The notes under the pieces: generated by a model
What the model was told of the DNA's origin: nothing
The model's database searches: none
The model's input: only the letters and a program-made list of their open reading frames with translations
Part shown: in pieces, positions 44,257 through 54,400 of the stretch
How positions within the stretch are numbered: the stretch's first letter is position 1
Layout of the letters: each line of letters begins with the position of its first letter
Source of the DNA: an uncultured Flavobacteriales bacterium
Lineage (GTDB): Bacteria > Bacteroidota > Bacteroidia > Flavobacteriales_D > Sanyastnellaceae
NCBI GenBank assembly: GCA_938082505.1
Contig: CALLLH010000003.1
Location: forward strand, 1 to 64,000
Length of the DNA stretch: 64,000 bases
Direction of reading: 5' to 3'
Made by a program: the position numbers and the translations under genes

Positions 44257-45558
44257 ATGGAATTCCATGATGCCTCGACTCTGCTGGAGCTGTTCGACCA
44301 GTCCGTCGGCGTAACGACCGACTCGCGGCGCTGTGGGCCGGGTTTGCTCTATTTCGCATTGAAGGGAGCGCGTTTCGATGGCAATGCCTTTGCAGTGGAG
44401 GCCATCTCCAAGGGCTGCACTGCAGCGGTGGTGGACGACCCCTCCATCAAAGGGGAACACATCGTGCACGTTCCGGATGGACTCCAGGCATTGCAGCAGC
44501 TCGCCCTGGCGCACCGGCGTCGGTTCAGGGCCCCCGTGTTCGGGCTCACCGGGAGCAATGGCAAGACGACCACCAAGGAGTTGATCCGAGCGGTGATGGC
44601 CCGACATCTCAAGGTGCACGCCACGGAGGGGAACCTCAACAACCACATCGGGGTGCCGCTGACCTTGCTCGCCATGCCGTTGGACACTGAATTCGCCCTG
44701 GTCGAAATGGGAGCAAACCACCAGGGGGAAATTGCGGCGCTGTGCTCCATTGCCGAACCCTCCCATGGATTGATCACCAATGTCGGCATGGCCCATCTCG
44801 AAGGGTTCGGTGGAGTCGATGGGGTCAAAAAGGGAAAGCAGGAGCTGTATCGGCACCTCGCCACCCATGGGGGAACAGCCTTGTGCAACGCATCAGACCC
44901 CGACCTCATGGCACTGTCTGCGCTGGATGGCCTCCAACGGATACCCTATGGGACAGCAGAGCATCCTCCCCATGCATGGCGCATCTCCGAGCGGGTCGAT
45001 GCCCCGATCCTATGGACGGGGGATGCAGGCCCGGGGCACGCGGCAGGCGGCCCATTGGAGGTACACCTGCACGGAAAGCACCAATTGGCCAATATGCAGG
45101 CCGCCATTGCCGTAGGCCTGCACTTCGGGGTCGCGCCGGAGTCCATCAGTGCGGCACTTGGCGCCTTCCTTCCGGTGGACCAGCGGGGCGAAACGGTCAC
45201 AACCGACCGAAATACGGTCATCGTCGATTGCTACAACGCCAACCCGAGTTCCGTTGAATCCACTTTGCGCGCATTCGCTTCGGCCGGTCACGATGCCCCG
45301 CTCGCCATCCTGGGCGACATGAAGGAACTCGGGGAACACACCGCGACAGGCCATCGGCTCGTGCGCGATGTGGCCCGGGATTGCGGCCTCGAATGTTGGG
45401 TCGTCGGGACGGACTTCGCCGCACACGCTCCGGGCGACAGGACCTTCGAAGACATCGGTGCCCTGAGGATGGCCTTGAGGGGCGGTGTCGAGGGCAGGAC
45501 CATCCTGTTGAAAGGCTCTCGGTCCATGCGCATGGAGGCGCTCGTAGAAGACCTGTGA
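44257..45558 (+). CDS. murF: UDP-N-acetylmuramoyl-tripeptide:D-Ala-D-Ala ligase
   Basis: MurF adds D-alanyl-D-alanine to the peptidoglycan precursor, an ATP-dependent cytoplasmic step. The 433-residue protein has the N-terminal uridine-binding domain (SVGVTTDSRRCGPGLLYFALKG), the P-loop GLTGSNGKTTTKELI (99-105), EMGANHQGEIAALC, LITNVGMAHLEGFG and, in the C-terminal domain, VIVDCYNANPSSVES. ATG 44257 fits the family; the frame to 44224 runs into the terminator hairpin. tyrS follows 41 bases later. Confidence 0.94.
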   Translation: MEFHDASTLLELFDQSVGVTTDSRRCGPGLLYFALKGARFDGNAFAVEAISKGCTAAVVDDPSIKGEHIVHVPDGLQALQQLALAHRRRFRAPVFGLTGSNGKTTTKELIRAVMARHLKVHATEGNLNNHIGVPLTLLAMPLDTEFALVEMGANHQGEIAALCSIAEPSHGLITNVGMAHLEGFGGVDGVKKGKQELYRHLATHGGTALCNASDPDLMALSALDGLQRIPYGTAEHPPHAWRISERVDAPILWTGDAGPGHAAGGPLEVHLHGKHQLANMQAAIAVGLHFGVAPESISAALGAFLPVDQRGETVTTDRNTVIVDCYNANPSSVESTLRAFASAGHDAPLAILGDMKELGEHTATGHRLVRDVARDCGLECWVVGTDFAAHAPGDRTFEDIGALRMALRGGVEGRTILLKGSRSMRMEALVEDL

Positions 45559-45585
45559 GGGCCGGTCCGGACAAGGCGCACACTG

Positions 45586-45593
45586 TATCTTTC
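45586..45593 (+). promoter_or_regulatory. -7-like box before tyrS
   Basis: TATCTTTC, one mismatch from TAnnTTTG, ends 6 bases before the tyrS ATG, in the same start-proximal position as other boxes in this window. Confidence 0.35.
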
Positions 45594-45599
45594 GGGCCC

Positions 45600-46877
45600 A
45601 TGGATTTCATTGCCGAATTGAAGTGGCGCGGGCTGTTGCACGACGCCATGCCGGGTCTTGAGGAACAGCTCGCCAAAGAACAGACGACGGGCTATGTGGG
45701 ATTCGACCCGACCGCCGACTCCCTGCACATCGGCAATCTCGTTCCCGTCATGTTGCTGGTCCACCTGCAGCGGGCGGGCCACAGGCCGATTGCCCTTGTC
45801 GGCGGGGCGACGGGCATGGTCGGAGACCCCAGTGGAAAAACGGCGGAACGGCAGTTCCTCGATCTGGAGACCCTTCAACACAACCTGGCGTGCCAACAGG
45901 CACAATTGGAGCGCTTCCTCGATTTCGAAGGGCCCACCGCCGCCCGGGTCGTCAACAACTTCGACTGGTTCAAGGACATGTCCTTTCTCGACTTCATCCG
46001 GGATGTGGGCAAGCACATCACGGTGAACTACATGACCGCCAAGGACTCGGTCAAAAACCGGCTCGAAGGGGGCATGAGCTTCACTGAATTCAGCTACCAG
46101 CTCGTACAGGGATATGACTTCTACCACCTCTGGAAGGAGCTCGGATGCATGCTGCAAATGGGCGGCAGCGACCAATGGGGGAACATGACCACGGGCACGG
46201 AACTCATTCGCCGAAAGGGCCAGGGGCACGCCTTCGCACTGACCGCGCCGCTGATCACCAAGTCCGACGGATCCAAATTCGGCAAGAGCGAGGGAGGCAA
46301 TGTCTGGATCGACAAAGCGAGGACCAGCGCCTACAAATTCTATCAGTACTGGATCAATGCGGCGGACGAGGATGCCGCCCGCTACATCCGCATCTTCACC
46401 CTCCTCGACCATGAGCGCATCGTGGAGATCGAAGCGGCCCATGCCGAGAATCCCGGTGCGCGTCTGCTGCAGAAGGAACTCGCAGCCGATGTGACCCGCC
46501 GCATCCACGGAGAGGAAGACCTTCAAACCGCTTTGGCGGCGACAGCCCTGCTCTTCGGCAAGAGCACCGAGGCCGACCTGAGGGCACTGCCGGAGAGCGA
46601 ATTGCTGAGTGTTTTCGAAGGTGTGCCGCAACGCGTGGTGCAGCGGGATGTCCTGTCCCAAGGCATGGGCATCATCGACTTGCTCGCTGGGGGCGAGGCG
46701 CCGTTCCTCGCCAGTGGAGGTGAGGCCCGCCGGGCACTCAAGGAGAACTCGATCAGCCTGAACCGCAACAAGGTTGACGACGCACGCACGGTCACGCTGG
46801 AGGACTGCATCGGGTCAGGATTGGTCCTGCTCCAACGCGGCAAGAAAAACTACTACCTCGTGCGGGTGGTGGACTGA
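45600..46877 (+). CDS. tyrS: tyrosyl-tRNA synthetase
   Basis: A class I synthetase of 425 residues charging tRNA-Tyr. The HIGH-type motif is HIGN at 43-46, the KMSKS-type motif is KFGKS at 226-230, and the tyrosine pocket includes FTEFSYQLVQGYDFYHL and MGGSDQWGN. The C-terminal S4 RNA-binding domain is SGGEARRALKENSISLNRNKV. ATG 45600 gives MDFIAELKWRGLLHD, the usual start; the frame upstream overlaps murF. It converges with the PiT-like gene 13 bases away. Confidence 0.96.
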   Translation: MDFIAELKWRGLLHDAMPGLEEQLAKEQTTGYVGFDPTADSLHIGNLVPVMLLVHLQRAGHRPIALVGGATGMVGDPSGKTAERQFLDLETLQHNLACQQAQLERFLDFEGPTAARVVNNFDWFKDMSFLDFIRDVGKHITVNYMTAKDSVKNRLEGGMSFTEFSYQLVQGYDFYHLWKELGCMLQMGGSDQWGNMTTGTELIRRKGQGHAFALTAPLITKSDGSKFGKSEGGNVWIDKARTSAYKFYQYWINAADEDAARYIRIFTLLDHERIVEIEAAHAENPGARLLQKELAADVTRRIHGEEDLQTALAATALLFGKSTEADLRALPESELLSVFEGVPQRVVQRDVLSQGMGIIDLLAGGEAPFLASGGEARRALKENSISLNRNKVDDARTVTLEDCIGSGLVLLQRGKKNYYLVRVVD

Positions 46878-46890
46878 GTCCCGAAGAAGC

Positions 46891-47940
46891 TCAGCCGAAC
46901 AGCGCCGCCATCTCCCGGCCTTCCACGAGATAGAGGAAGATCACGAGCAGCACGCTGATGACGAGACCCAAGGTCGCCTTGCCGAGGTCGCTGACCACCA
47001 TGGGCCAGACCGTGGTCCTGTCGAGTTCGTTCAGCCGCATCCTGAGGGCCACCTCCCGGCCGGCCAACATCCCGAGGAACACCCATGTCGTGCTCATCGG
47101 CACCTTGGCTCCGATGCCGAACGTATCGAATTTGAAGGTCAGCAATACGAGGCCGTAGAACAGGTCGATGAACGTCGCGGAGCGGATGTCCGCCGTGTTC
47201 GTCTTGACCCGGACAATCTTCTGGATCTCTCCCCCCCGCTGGTAGAAGATGTACCCCAACATGCCAAGCAGGACGGCGAGGGCGAAGGCGAACTTCCACA
47301 ACTGCACTTCGGCCGGATCCCCGAGGTAGACGAGGATGTTGACGAGATCCTGGGTCAGCCACTGGCTCCAGAGGAATCCTGTGGCCATCCACTGCAATAC
47401 GGTCCAGAACCGCCTGTCGCGCATCAGGCCATGGTGCTGCTTCATCGGGTGCTGCATGAAGTAGCGCTCGGTCAGGCGACTCAGGAGAATGAAGGCGACA
47501 ATGGCAAAGAGAAACGCGACCCCGTAACCACCCAGGCTCTTCACGAGCATCTTGGGCAGGGCCTTGGGTGCGAAAAACGTGAGCACCAGAAAGGTCGTAC
47601 TGACCGGAATCCCCAGCCGCGTTATGGCGAGCAGCGCCAACGGAGGCAGCACGTACCAGATGGTGATCTTCGGAAAGTCGACCGGTTTGTCCGGATCCTG
47701 GAACAGTCCGGCATACTTGCCGAATGTGAGGTCTCCACCGCGGCCTCCGAGATACTCACCCAGACCGAGGTAGCCCATGGTCACCACAATGGCCATGATG
47801 CCCCCTGCAAAGAGCCACAGCACCCACCACGGCTTGTCCTCGTTGGACGTGAGGAAAGTCCCCAGCGTCTGAATGCTGTCGTTGCCCACCACGGAATAGG
47901 CCGCGAGGCTGAATCCAAGCAAGGCGATCACGGATTCCAT
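46891..47940 (-). CDS. PiT-like inorganic phosphate transporter family protein
   Basis: A 349-residue polytopic membrane protein with about nine segments. The N-terminal SVVGNDSIQTLGTFL and the central TRLGIPVSTTFLVLTFF resemble the two repeated signature motifs of PiT/Pho4 carriers (GANDVANAFGT and PVSTTH types), but the first is altered and the second half of the usual repeat is weak, so substrate is uncertain; phosphate or sulfate symport is the best guess. It is transcribed alone towards tyrS. TAGCTTCG ends 7 bases before its start. A separate Na/Pi cotransporter gene lies 2.8 kb away. Confidence 0.65.
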   Translation of the reverse strand: MESVIALLGFSLAAYSVVGNDSIQTLGTFLTSNEDKPWWVLWLFAGGIMAIVVTMGYLGLGEYLGGRGGDLTFGKYAGLFQDPDKPVDFPKITIWYVLPPLALLAITRLGIPVSTTFLVLTFFAPKALPKMLVKSLGGYGVAFLFAIVAFILLSRLTERYFMQHPMKQHHGLMRDRRFWTVLQWMATGFLWSQWLTQDLVNILVYLGDPAEVQLWKFAFALAVLLGMLGYIFYQRGGEIQKIVRVKTNTADIRSATFIDLFYGLVLLTFKFDTFGIGAKVPMSTTWVFLGMLAGREVALRMRLNELDRTTVWPMVVSDLGKATLGLVISVLLVIFLYLVEGREMAALFG

Positions 47941-47947
47941 GGAGGCG

Positions 47948-47955
47948 CGAAGCTA
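47948..47955 (-). promoter_or_regulatory. -7-like box before the PiT-like gene
   Basis: Minus-strand TAGCTTCG ends 7 bases before the ATG at 47940, and a TTG lies 20 bases upstream of it, so both elements of a Bacteroidota promoter are present. Confidence 0.55.
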
Positions 47956-47986
47956 CTTTCCGACATGATGGAAGCCAAGGATTGGT

Positions 47987-49024
47987 CTATTCAATGAGCA
48001 AATTGCATCCCCGGACTTCCGCATCGTCGAACCGGCCTAGGATTTCGAATGTTCTGGAGGGTTCATAACAGCATTGAACGGTACGGCCCAGATCCTGGGT
48101 GGAAAGGAATGAACAACTGCCGAGATTGGCGAGGTCCACGACATCTACCCCGCCGGTACTTCCATCCGATGCTTCCACAAAAGGATCGTCCGTCCTGCGG
48201 ATCCGCACCCGCATCCAGTGCGGGGCCTGGTACAGACCGTTGTCCATCGACCAGGCCTGGCTCAGCATTTCCGTCATGCCGTATTCACCTCCGACCCGGG
48301 AAAGGCCGAAGCCGGCCGACAGGACTTGCCTGACCCTTTCTGACACCCACTCTTCCCTGCGACCCTTCATGCCACCCGTCACCATGACCTGAACGGCCTC
48401 ACCCAATGCTGGCCGCCCGGAGTTCCGCCAGGCCTCAGCCGCGTCCACCATGGCCCACGTCACCCCGATGAGGACCACGGGACGGGACGCGGCAACCGCC
48501 GCCTCCACGGCGGCAAACAGGCGCTCCAGGTCCGCGAGAAAAAAACCATCCTCGGGCGCCCCCCCCGCCTCGCACCAACCCACCTTCCGCAGCATGCCCA
48601 CCATGTGCACCAAACTGCTGTCAGCGCGCTCCAAATAACCGGGAAGCAATCCGAACACGACGGCGCCATCATCGGAAGGCGGACCGAAATTGGATTGGAA
48701 CCCCTGCACGGCCGACAGTTGATAGAGCCCCGGTGTGTGCACATGGTGCTCTCCCCGGTGGCTCCCCGTGGTCCCGCTTGTCCTGAACACAATCGGCCCG
48801 GAAGCCTCCGCGATGTCCGAGGTGCGGATGGTCTCCCACCGAAACGACTCTACGGGCATGCACGGGATGTCCCTCCAATGTGCCATGTCCCGCGCACGCT
48901 TTTCCGTCCAGCCCAGGTGTCCGCACCACCGGCGATAGACCGGGTTGGACTTGAATTGGTGTCTGAAAACCTCGATGGCCAGGAGGCTGAATTCCTCCGT
49001 TCCGGATTCCGTCCCGGCAAGCAT
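47987..49024 (-). CDS. LuxE-like acyl-protein synthetase family protein
   Basis: A 345-residue protein of the acyl-protein synthetase / LuxE group, which activates fatty acids or other acyl groups as adenylates. The AMP-binding stretch IVFRTSGTTGSHRGEHHVH is clear; AIEVFRHQFKSNPVYRRWC near the N-terminus, GLLPGYLERADSSLVHMV, VTGGMKGRREEWVSERV and GGEYGMTEMLSQAW also fit what I recall of Bacteroidota members annotated as acyl transferases. No luxC, luxD or luciferase genes are near, so luminescence is not implied. ATG 49024 matches the family N-terminus and has AAAGG 11 bases upstream; an ATG at 49114 would add 30 residues. Confidence 0.75.
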   Translation of the reverse strand: MLAGTESGTEEFSLLAIEVFRHQFKSNPVYRRWCGHLGWTEKRARDMAHWRDIPCMPVESFRWETIRTSDIAEASGPIVFRTSGTTGSHRGEHHVHTPGLYQLSAVQGFQSNFGPPSDDGAVVFGLLPGYLERADSSLVHMVGMLRKVGWCEAGGAPEDGFFLADLERLFAAVEAAVAASRPVVLIGVTWAMVDAAEAWRNSGRPALGEAVQVMVTGGMKGRREEWVSERVRQVLSAGFGLSRVGGEYGMTEMLSQAWSMDNGLYQAPHWMRVRIRRTDDPFVEASDGSTGGVDVVDLANLGSCSFLSTQDLGRTVQCCYEPSRTFEILGRFDDAEVRGCNLLIE

Positions 49025-49132
49025 GAAGCTGCGCACCTTTTGCCACAGTGCCACGCCCCCAGCCGAACCACATGGGGTCACAACATCTTCCAACGGGGTG
49101 GTCCTGCGGTCCATCGGCTGCAAATTGCGGCT

Positions 49133-49140
49133 TAATTTCC
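49133..49140 (+). promoter_or_regulatory. -7-like box before the small lipoprotein gene
   Basis: TAATTTCC ends 4 bases before the ATG at 49145; it differs from TAnnTTCG at the last base. Confidence 0.3.
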
Positions 49141-49144
49141 CATC

Positions 49145-49669
49145 ATGCACACCCGCAACAAGCCAGCATCCGGAGGAGTCCTGGTCCCGCTCGGACTGGT
49201 TGCGGTCACGCTGGTCTTCATTGGGTGTGAGCCCCCCGTATCGCTGCCTCCCGAGCCCAAGCTCACCTCCATCGAGCTCCTCATCTCGGGCGAATCCGGT
49301 GCGCTCCTGCTCGGATTCGAGGATGGGGATGGCAATTTCGGCTTGGAGCAACCGGACACCACCGGTGCCTTCTGCCCGGGATGCCCCTACCACCACAACG
49401 TCTTTTGCGATTACCAGGAATGGAGGGACGGGGAATGGACCAGCATCGAACTCGATCCGGATTTGGGACAGGTCCCCTTCCACTACCGGGCACCCCTGGT
49501 CGCACCGACCGGTCAGAACAAGGCACAACGGGGGACCATCACGGTCAATCTGGAACCCCGGTACTACTTGACTTCCGCATGGGACACCCTGCGCTTTGCC
49601 GTCCACATCGTGGACCGCGATCTGCAAGTGAGCAACATGCTCTACACGGCTTCCGTCACGAAGCCATGA
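49145..49669 (+). CDS. small lipoprotein of unknown function
   Basis: A 174-residue protein with a lipoprotein signal: hydrophobic LVPLGLVAVTLVFIGC with Cys28 as the lipidated residue. The mature part begins with a Pro-rich spacer (EPPVSLPPEPK), then SIELLISGESGALLLGFEDGDGNFGL, a pattern I recall in Bacteroidota lipoproteins, and ends with beta-type sequence (LRFAVHIVDRDLQVSNML). The GDGNFG loop may bind calcium. Function unknown. It is divergent from the LuxE-like gene and its end overlaps the convergent Na/Pi cotransporter gene by 14 bases. Confidence 0.75.
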   Translation: MHTRNKPASGGVLVPLGLVAVTLVFIGCEPPVSLPPEPKLTSIELLISGESGALLLGFEDGDGNFGLEQPDTTGAFCPGCPYHHNVFCDYQEWRDGEWTSIELDPDLGQVPFHYRAPLVAPTGQNKAQRGTITVNLEPRYYLTSAWDTLRFAVHIVDRDLQVSNMLYTASVTKP

Positions 49670-51341
49670 AAATCTCCTCGTATTTCGACGTGATGATGCT
49701 CATCCTCAGCGCGATTTCCTCGAGCAGGTTGCCCATTTCGGTGAAGGCCATTCCGCTCTCCACGGAGTAGCGCCCCTTGCGGGCATCCTCGAGGTGTTTC
49801 GTCCGCATCTGTTCGCGGATCACGTGGGCGCTGTTGAGGTGGATCTCGATCTGGTTCAAATGGTCCCGGGCCGACTTTTTTCCAAGCTCGACCGGGCCGT
49901 TCAGATGCCCCATGGCCTCCAGTCCAAGCGCCAATTCATCCAACATGGAAAGGAGCCGCTTCCGTTGCTTGGGCGCAAAGAAGACCTCGTTCCGTTCGCG
50001 CTCCATCTGTGCTTCGAGGAAGGTGTGCAAGAGCTCCACAATCTGGCTGATGTCGGTGGCCCATTCCAGCAGGAATTGGACCTGGCGGTAGGTCGCACCG
50101 GAAATCTTGCTGCGTGCGAGCCGCTCCAGAAAAGCCTTGACCTCGGATTCATACCGTCCGCTCAGGCTGCGGTACTCGGTGATCTGCTCCGCCACACGCG
50201 CGCGCTTCGCGGTATCCAACATGGCCATCAAGCGGATCAACTCCCTCGTCATCTTGACGCACAGCTCATGGTGGTGCTCTGCCTCCCGCTGAGCTTCCAA
50301 CACCTGCAATTCAGGGGCATCCATGGCGCTGGCCGTCACCAATGGAGAGCGGAAATCGCGCACCCCCTCGCCGGGAATGAGCTTCCGTACCAACCAGAGG
50401 ATCGGCCTTGGAAACAAACCGAACACCCCGGTGACGATCACATTGAACATGGTATGGAACAGGGCCAGGACGACAGGCACCTTGGCCAGTTCGGCTCCAT
50501 TGGGCTCCAGAAACCAGTGAACCATCCCGAGGAAAGGCCCCAGCAAGGGCAAGAACAAGGCCACTCCGAGCAGGTTGATCAGGAAGTGGACAGCCGCCAC
50601 ACGGCGAGCCTCGCGCCCCGCCACCAGCGATGCAACGATGGCCGTCGAGGTGGTCCCGATGTTGGCGCCCAGCACGACCACAGCTCCGGTGAATTCCGTA
50701 ATGACCCCTCCGGCCGCCAGCGTGATGATCAAGGCCATCACGGCTGACGAACTCTGGAGCGCTGCCGTGGCCACCATGCCGATCAGGACGGCCCCGATGA
50801 TTGACCCTGCCCCTCCCATCTTGATGAACTCGAGAAACTCCGCCAATCCGGCCTCCGTGATGGGGGGAACCCCCTCCTTGAGCAACCCCAGGCCAATGAA
50901 CATCAAGGAAAAGCCGATGATTGCCTCACCCAACGTGCGGGTCCTGCGTCGCTTGAAGAAGAGCAACGGCAAGGCCAAGGCCAGGAGGGGCAAGGCCAGG
51001 TTCGTCAGGGAAGGCTTGCTCAGCGACAACGCCACAAGCCATCCGGTCACCGTCGTGCCGACATTGGCTCCGAGCAACAGGTAGAACGCTTCCGAAAGGC
51101 GCATCAGGCCAACCTGTGCGAAGCTGACCGCGATGACGGAAACCGCACTGCTGGACTGGAGGATTCCGGTCAGGGAAAGACCTGCCAAGTAGGCGCGCTG
51201 CGGTTTTCGCGTCAGCCGTCCCACAGCCCGTCGCATGCGTCGGCCGGTCAACCGCTGGACCGAACCGCTCATCACCACCATGCCGTAGATGAACAACCCC
51301 AATGCCCCGAGCAGATGGAAGGCTTGCATCAGGGTATTCAT
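49656..51341 (-). CDS. Na/Pi cotransporter family protein with PhoU-like domain
   Basis: A 561-residue NptA-type carrier that brings in phosphate with sodium. The membrane part holds two inverted repeats marked by LTGILQSSSAVSVIAVSF and ATAALQSSSAVMALIITL, the QSSS motifs of the family, with GANVGTTVTGW and GANIGTTSTAIVASLV. From about residue 340 a helical PhoU-like regulatory domain follows (EAQREAEHHHELCVKMTREL). It faces the small lipoprotein gene with a 14-base tail overlap and the divergent side ends 59 bases before the terminator of the next gene. Confidence 0.9.
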   Translation of the reverse strand: MNTLMQAFHLLGALGLFIYGMVVMSGSVQRLTGRRMRRAVGRLTRKPQRAYLAGLSLTGILQSSSAVSVIAVSFAQVGLMRLSEAFYLLLGANVGTTVTGWLVALSLSKPSLTNLALPLLALALPLLFFKRRRTRTLGEAIIGFSLMFIGLGLLKEGVPPITEAGLAEFLEFIKMGGAGSIIGAVLIGMVATAALQSSSAVMALIITLAAGGVITEFTGAVVVLGANIGTTSTAIVASLVAGREARRVAAVHFLINLLGVALFLPLLGPFLGMVHWFLEPNGAELAKVPVVLALFHTMFNVIVTGVFGLFPRPILWLVRKLIPGEGVRDFRSPLVTASAMDAPELQVLEAQREAEHHHELCVKMTRELIRLMAMLDTAKRARVAEQITEYRSLSGRYESEVKAFLERLARSKISGATYRQVQFLLEWATDISQIVELLHTFLEAQMERERNEVFFAPKQRKRLLSMLDELALGLEAMGHLNGPVELGKKSARDHLNQIEIHLNSAHVIREQMRTKHLEDARKGRYSVESGMAFTEMGNLLEEIALRMSIITSKYEEIFMAS

Positions 51342-51400
51342 GGAGTCGGGATGGGCTTACGGTACCGCACCACCTTGTGTGGGCGGGCAGGCGAATTTCG

Positions 51401-51438
51401 TGAAAAAGGAAAGGCGGCACCGCAGGGTACCGCCTTTC
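51401..51438 (-). terminator. terminator of the large modular protein gene
   Basis: Read on the minus strand, GAAAGGCGG pairs with CCGCCTTTC (51409-51417 with 51430-51438), extended by GGT/ACC around one mismatch, and is followed by a TTTTT run. It lies 21 bases after the stop at 51459. Confidence 0.8.
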
Positions 51439-51458
51439 ACTTTCAAGTTGATGCAGGC

Positions 51459-54400
51459 TTACTCGCAGTCGGTGGCGAAAGCGCCCAACAGGATGAGCAG
51501 GTCACTGACCGACGTGGTGCCATCCCCATTGAGATCGGTCGGACACGGGTTGGCTGTGGACACCTCACAGGTGCCATCGTCAAACGTGGCCGTCTCGTCA
51601 TAATTGGTGGCTTCCGGATAGGTACAACCGTAGCAGTCATATGTGCAGGTGCCATCATCGAACAGCGCCTGCGACGCATAGTTGCACGCCTGGCCGTCAA
51701 TGCAACCGAAGGCCGAGCTGTTTGTGGCGCCAGGTGTTCCGTAATCCACCCAGCTGTTCTGCCAGTTGTCGGGATCGTCATTGTTGAGGTTGGTGGCAAT
51801 CAGCTCCAGCGAGGCGCAGCCGCCATCAGGACTGGGAGCCAATACATTGCCGAGCACGCTGATTTCCTGGGCAGGCCATGGGGCCGCGTCGTCGTAAGTG
51901 ACGCCGTCCACGATGTTGCCATAGGCATCCTGCAGCTGGACGGTACCACCGCCGTTGCCCCAGTTGCCATTGTCCATCAGGAATACCGAAATGCCCATGG
52001 CCTCATAGTTGGCTTGTGCCACAAGTCCGGGTACGACAAGGAAATAGCCACCGGCAGGAATCACCGTTCCTTCGGGGAAGCTCATCGCCAGCGAGATGGA
52101 GGTGGGATCGGAGAAGGCGAACCACACCTCGTAGCCACTGATGTCGGCTTCCAGGCCGGCGTTGTAGAACTCGGCAAACTCCCAATCGAAATCGCCCCCT
52201 TGCTGGTCACAAGGGTTGTAGTGGATCTCGTTCACGATGATATCCGGCAATGTGTAGTAGCAGAGGTCATTGTCGGCCACCGTGGCGCTCGGCTCGTAAT
52301 TCAAGGCCGTCGGGTCGGTGCAACCGGTGATGATGCAGCTTCCGTCATCGGATGTCGCATCGGGATTGTAGTTGTCCGCAGCGGGATCGGTGCAACCGGG
52401 AATGTTGGCGCAGCTGCCGTCATCCTCGTTGGCCAGGGACCAGTAGTTGGGGAAGGTCGGGTCGGTGCAACCCAAGCGCACCACATCCGTGGAGTCGCGA
52501 GGCTCGATCTTCCAGTTGCCGTATGCGTACCCGGTCGGAGCCGTCACACGATAGGTGCGGCCTGCCTCGACCACACCGGCGCCGAAGGCGTCGTATGCGC
52601 GGTCGTTCACCCGGGCGCCGCCACTGCCGTCGTTGACGGACCATTCGGCGAACCCGAGGTCGGGGTTGTCACATTCGGCGGTCACCGTGACGAGCACGGC
52701 TTCCCACTCCTCGAGGTTGACGTCCCCTGTTGCCAAGGCCTCAGCAGCCGGCAAAGGATTGCCGGAGGAGAGCACCGTGATCGTGGGGTTCGGGAAGTAA
52801 TCGTTACCAAACCAACTGTCAGGTGACCCGGTGACTTCCACCTCATCGCCCACCATGACACCGCCGATGGATTCGAGCGTGTTGCCGGAACCGCGCACCC
52901 AATATCCGGAGAAGGCACCCGTGCCGTTCTGCATGGTGAATGCCGCTTGGTTGCCGAAGGAACCATCATCGGTCAGATAGACCCCCGTGACGATGCCCGT
53001 AGTGGTCACAATGCCTGAAGTCAACCCCTCGTTGATCTCCTGGATGGTCACATTGGGAATGAAAAGGCATGAGCCGTCATCCACCGTCGCGGTCGGGTCG
53101 TAGTTCAATGCGAGCGGATCGGTGCATCCTTCGGAATTCTCCGCACACAGGCCGGTGAAATCGTGGCTGTTGTATCCTTCGAGGGCGTTGTTGAGGGCGT
53201 AGTCGATGTCGAGCACAATCCACTGGCTGTCCTCGGCGCTGGTTCCCGCCGAGCCGGCCCAGTCACCGCCGTTGCCGTAGGACACCTCGGACTTCCGACG
53301 CAGGGTGTGGTTCTGGGTGGCGTTGGTGATTCCCGCCACATCCCAACCTGAGCCCGGGTCGAGCCCGTATGGCTCACCCACCGCGTCGATCAGTTCCCAA
53401 CTGCCGCCATTGCCGAAGGAGGCCGTGGCGCTGTACATAAGACCGATGGCATCGTCTCCGTTGGAGATGTATTGCCATGTGGCATCCGCACTGTCGAGCA
53501 GGGCAGGCGCCGCGCTCGGATGCACGATGAGGAAGGTCTCTCCGGCCGCAATCGATCCTCCCGTCGGGAAGATGTCATTCCAGAAATCCCACTCCTGCGC
53601 CGCCGGGTCCGAGTTGTTCGCCCCGTTGGATTGGTTGGCGATGGTGTAGAGGGCGAGGCTCACCGGACCGTTGGTCGGGTTGTAGATCTCCAGGTACTTG
53701 TTGTTGGACGAACCCTCGGCAATCTCACTGATGAAGAGATTGCAGGGCTCACTTCCCGTGCAGGATCCATCATCGATGTCCGAGCCCGGGGTGTAATTGT
53801 CCGCGTTGGGCAGGACACATCCATAAAGGAGGACATCGGCCTCGTCACGTGGAACGAGTTTGTAGTTGCCGAAGCTGTAGTGCAAAGGTGCCGTCACCTG
53901 GAACTGGGCGCTGATGACCACCTCACCCGTGGTCAGGTGGTCCCAACCGCGGTCGTCAATCCGCACTTCACCGGAAGTGTCGTCGATGCCCCACTCCCCA
54001 TTGCCGAGATCCGGTGAAGAGACCGAACCGGTGGTCTGCACCAGCACGCCCTCCCACTCTTCCATGTTGACGGCCGCGGTTCCGAGCACCTCAGGCGTCG
54101 GCAAGTTGTTGCCTTGGCTGAGGATGGCGGTCGCGATGGGGTTGCCCCCCACGCCCACAATCTGGGTCAGGTCGAAATACTCATCGATCACACCGGTCAG
54201 GCTGACGAAGTCGCCGACCGCGACCGCCACCTCAGGGTTGAAAGCGAAAATGCCGCTGTAGGCGCCCTGCCCCTGCTGTACGCTGAAAAGGCTGCCATAC
54301 ACACCGGTCACAATACCGCTGATGGTCACCAGCGAATCGGTAAACACCGGCGGATCGAGGGCCTGTCCCTGCTGAATGGTGGTGATGGCGATGGCACCGT

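Noticed and set aside
49025-49627. Longer LuxE-like frame using an upstream TTG
   Set aside because: It would run opposite the whole small lipoprotein gene; the sequence there has no similarity to the family, whose N-terminus fits the ATG at 49024.
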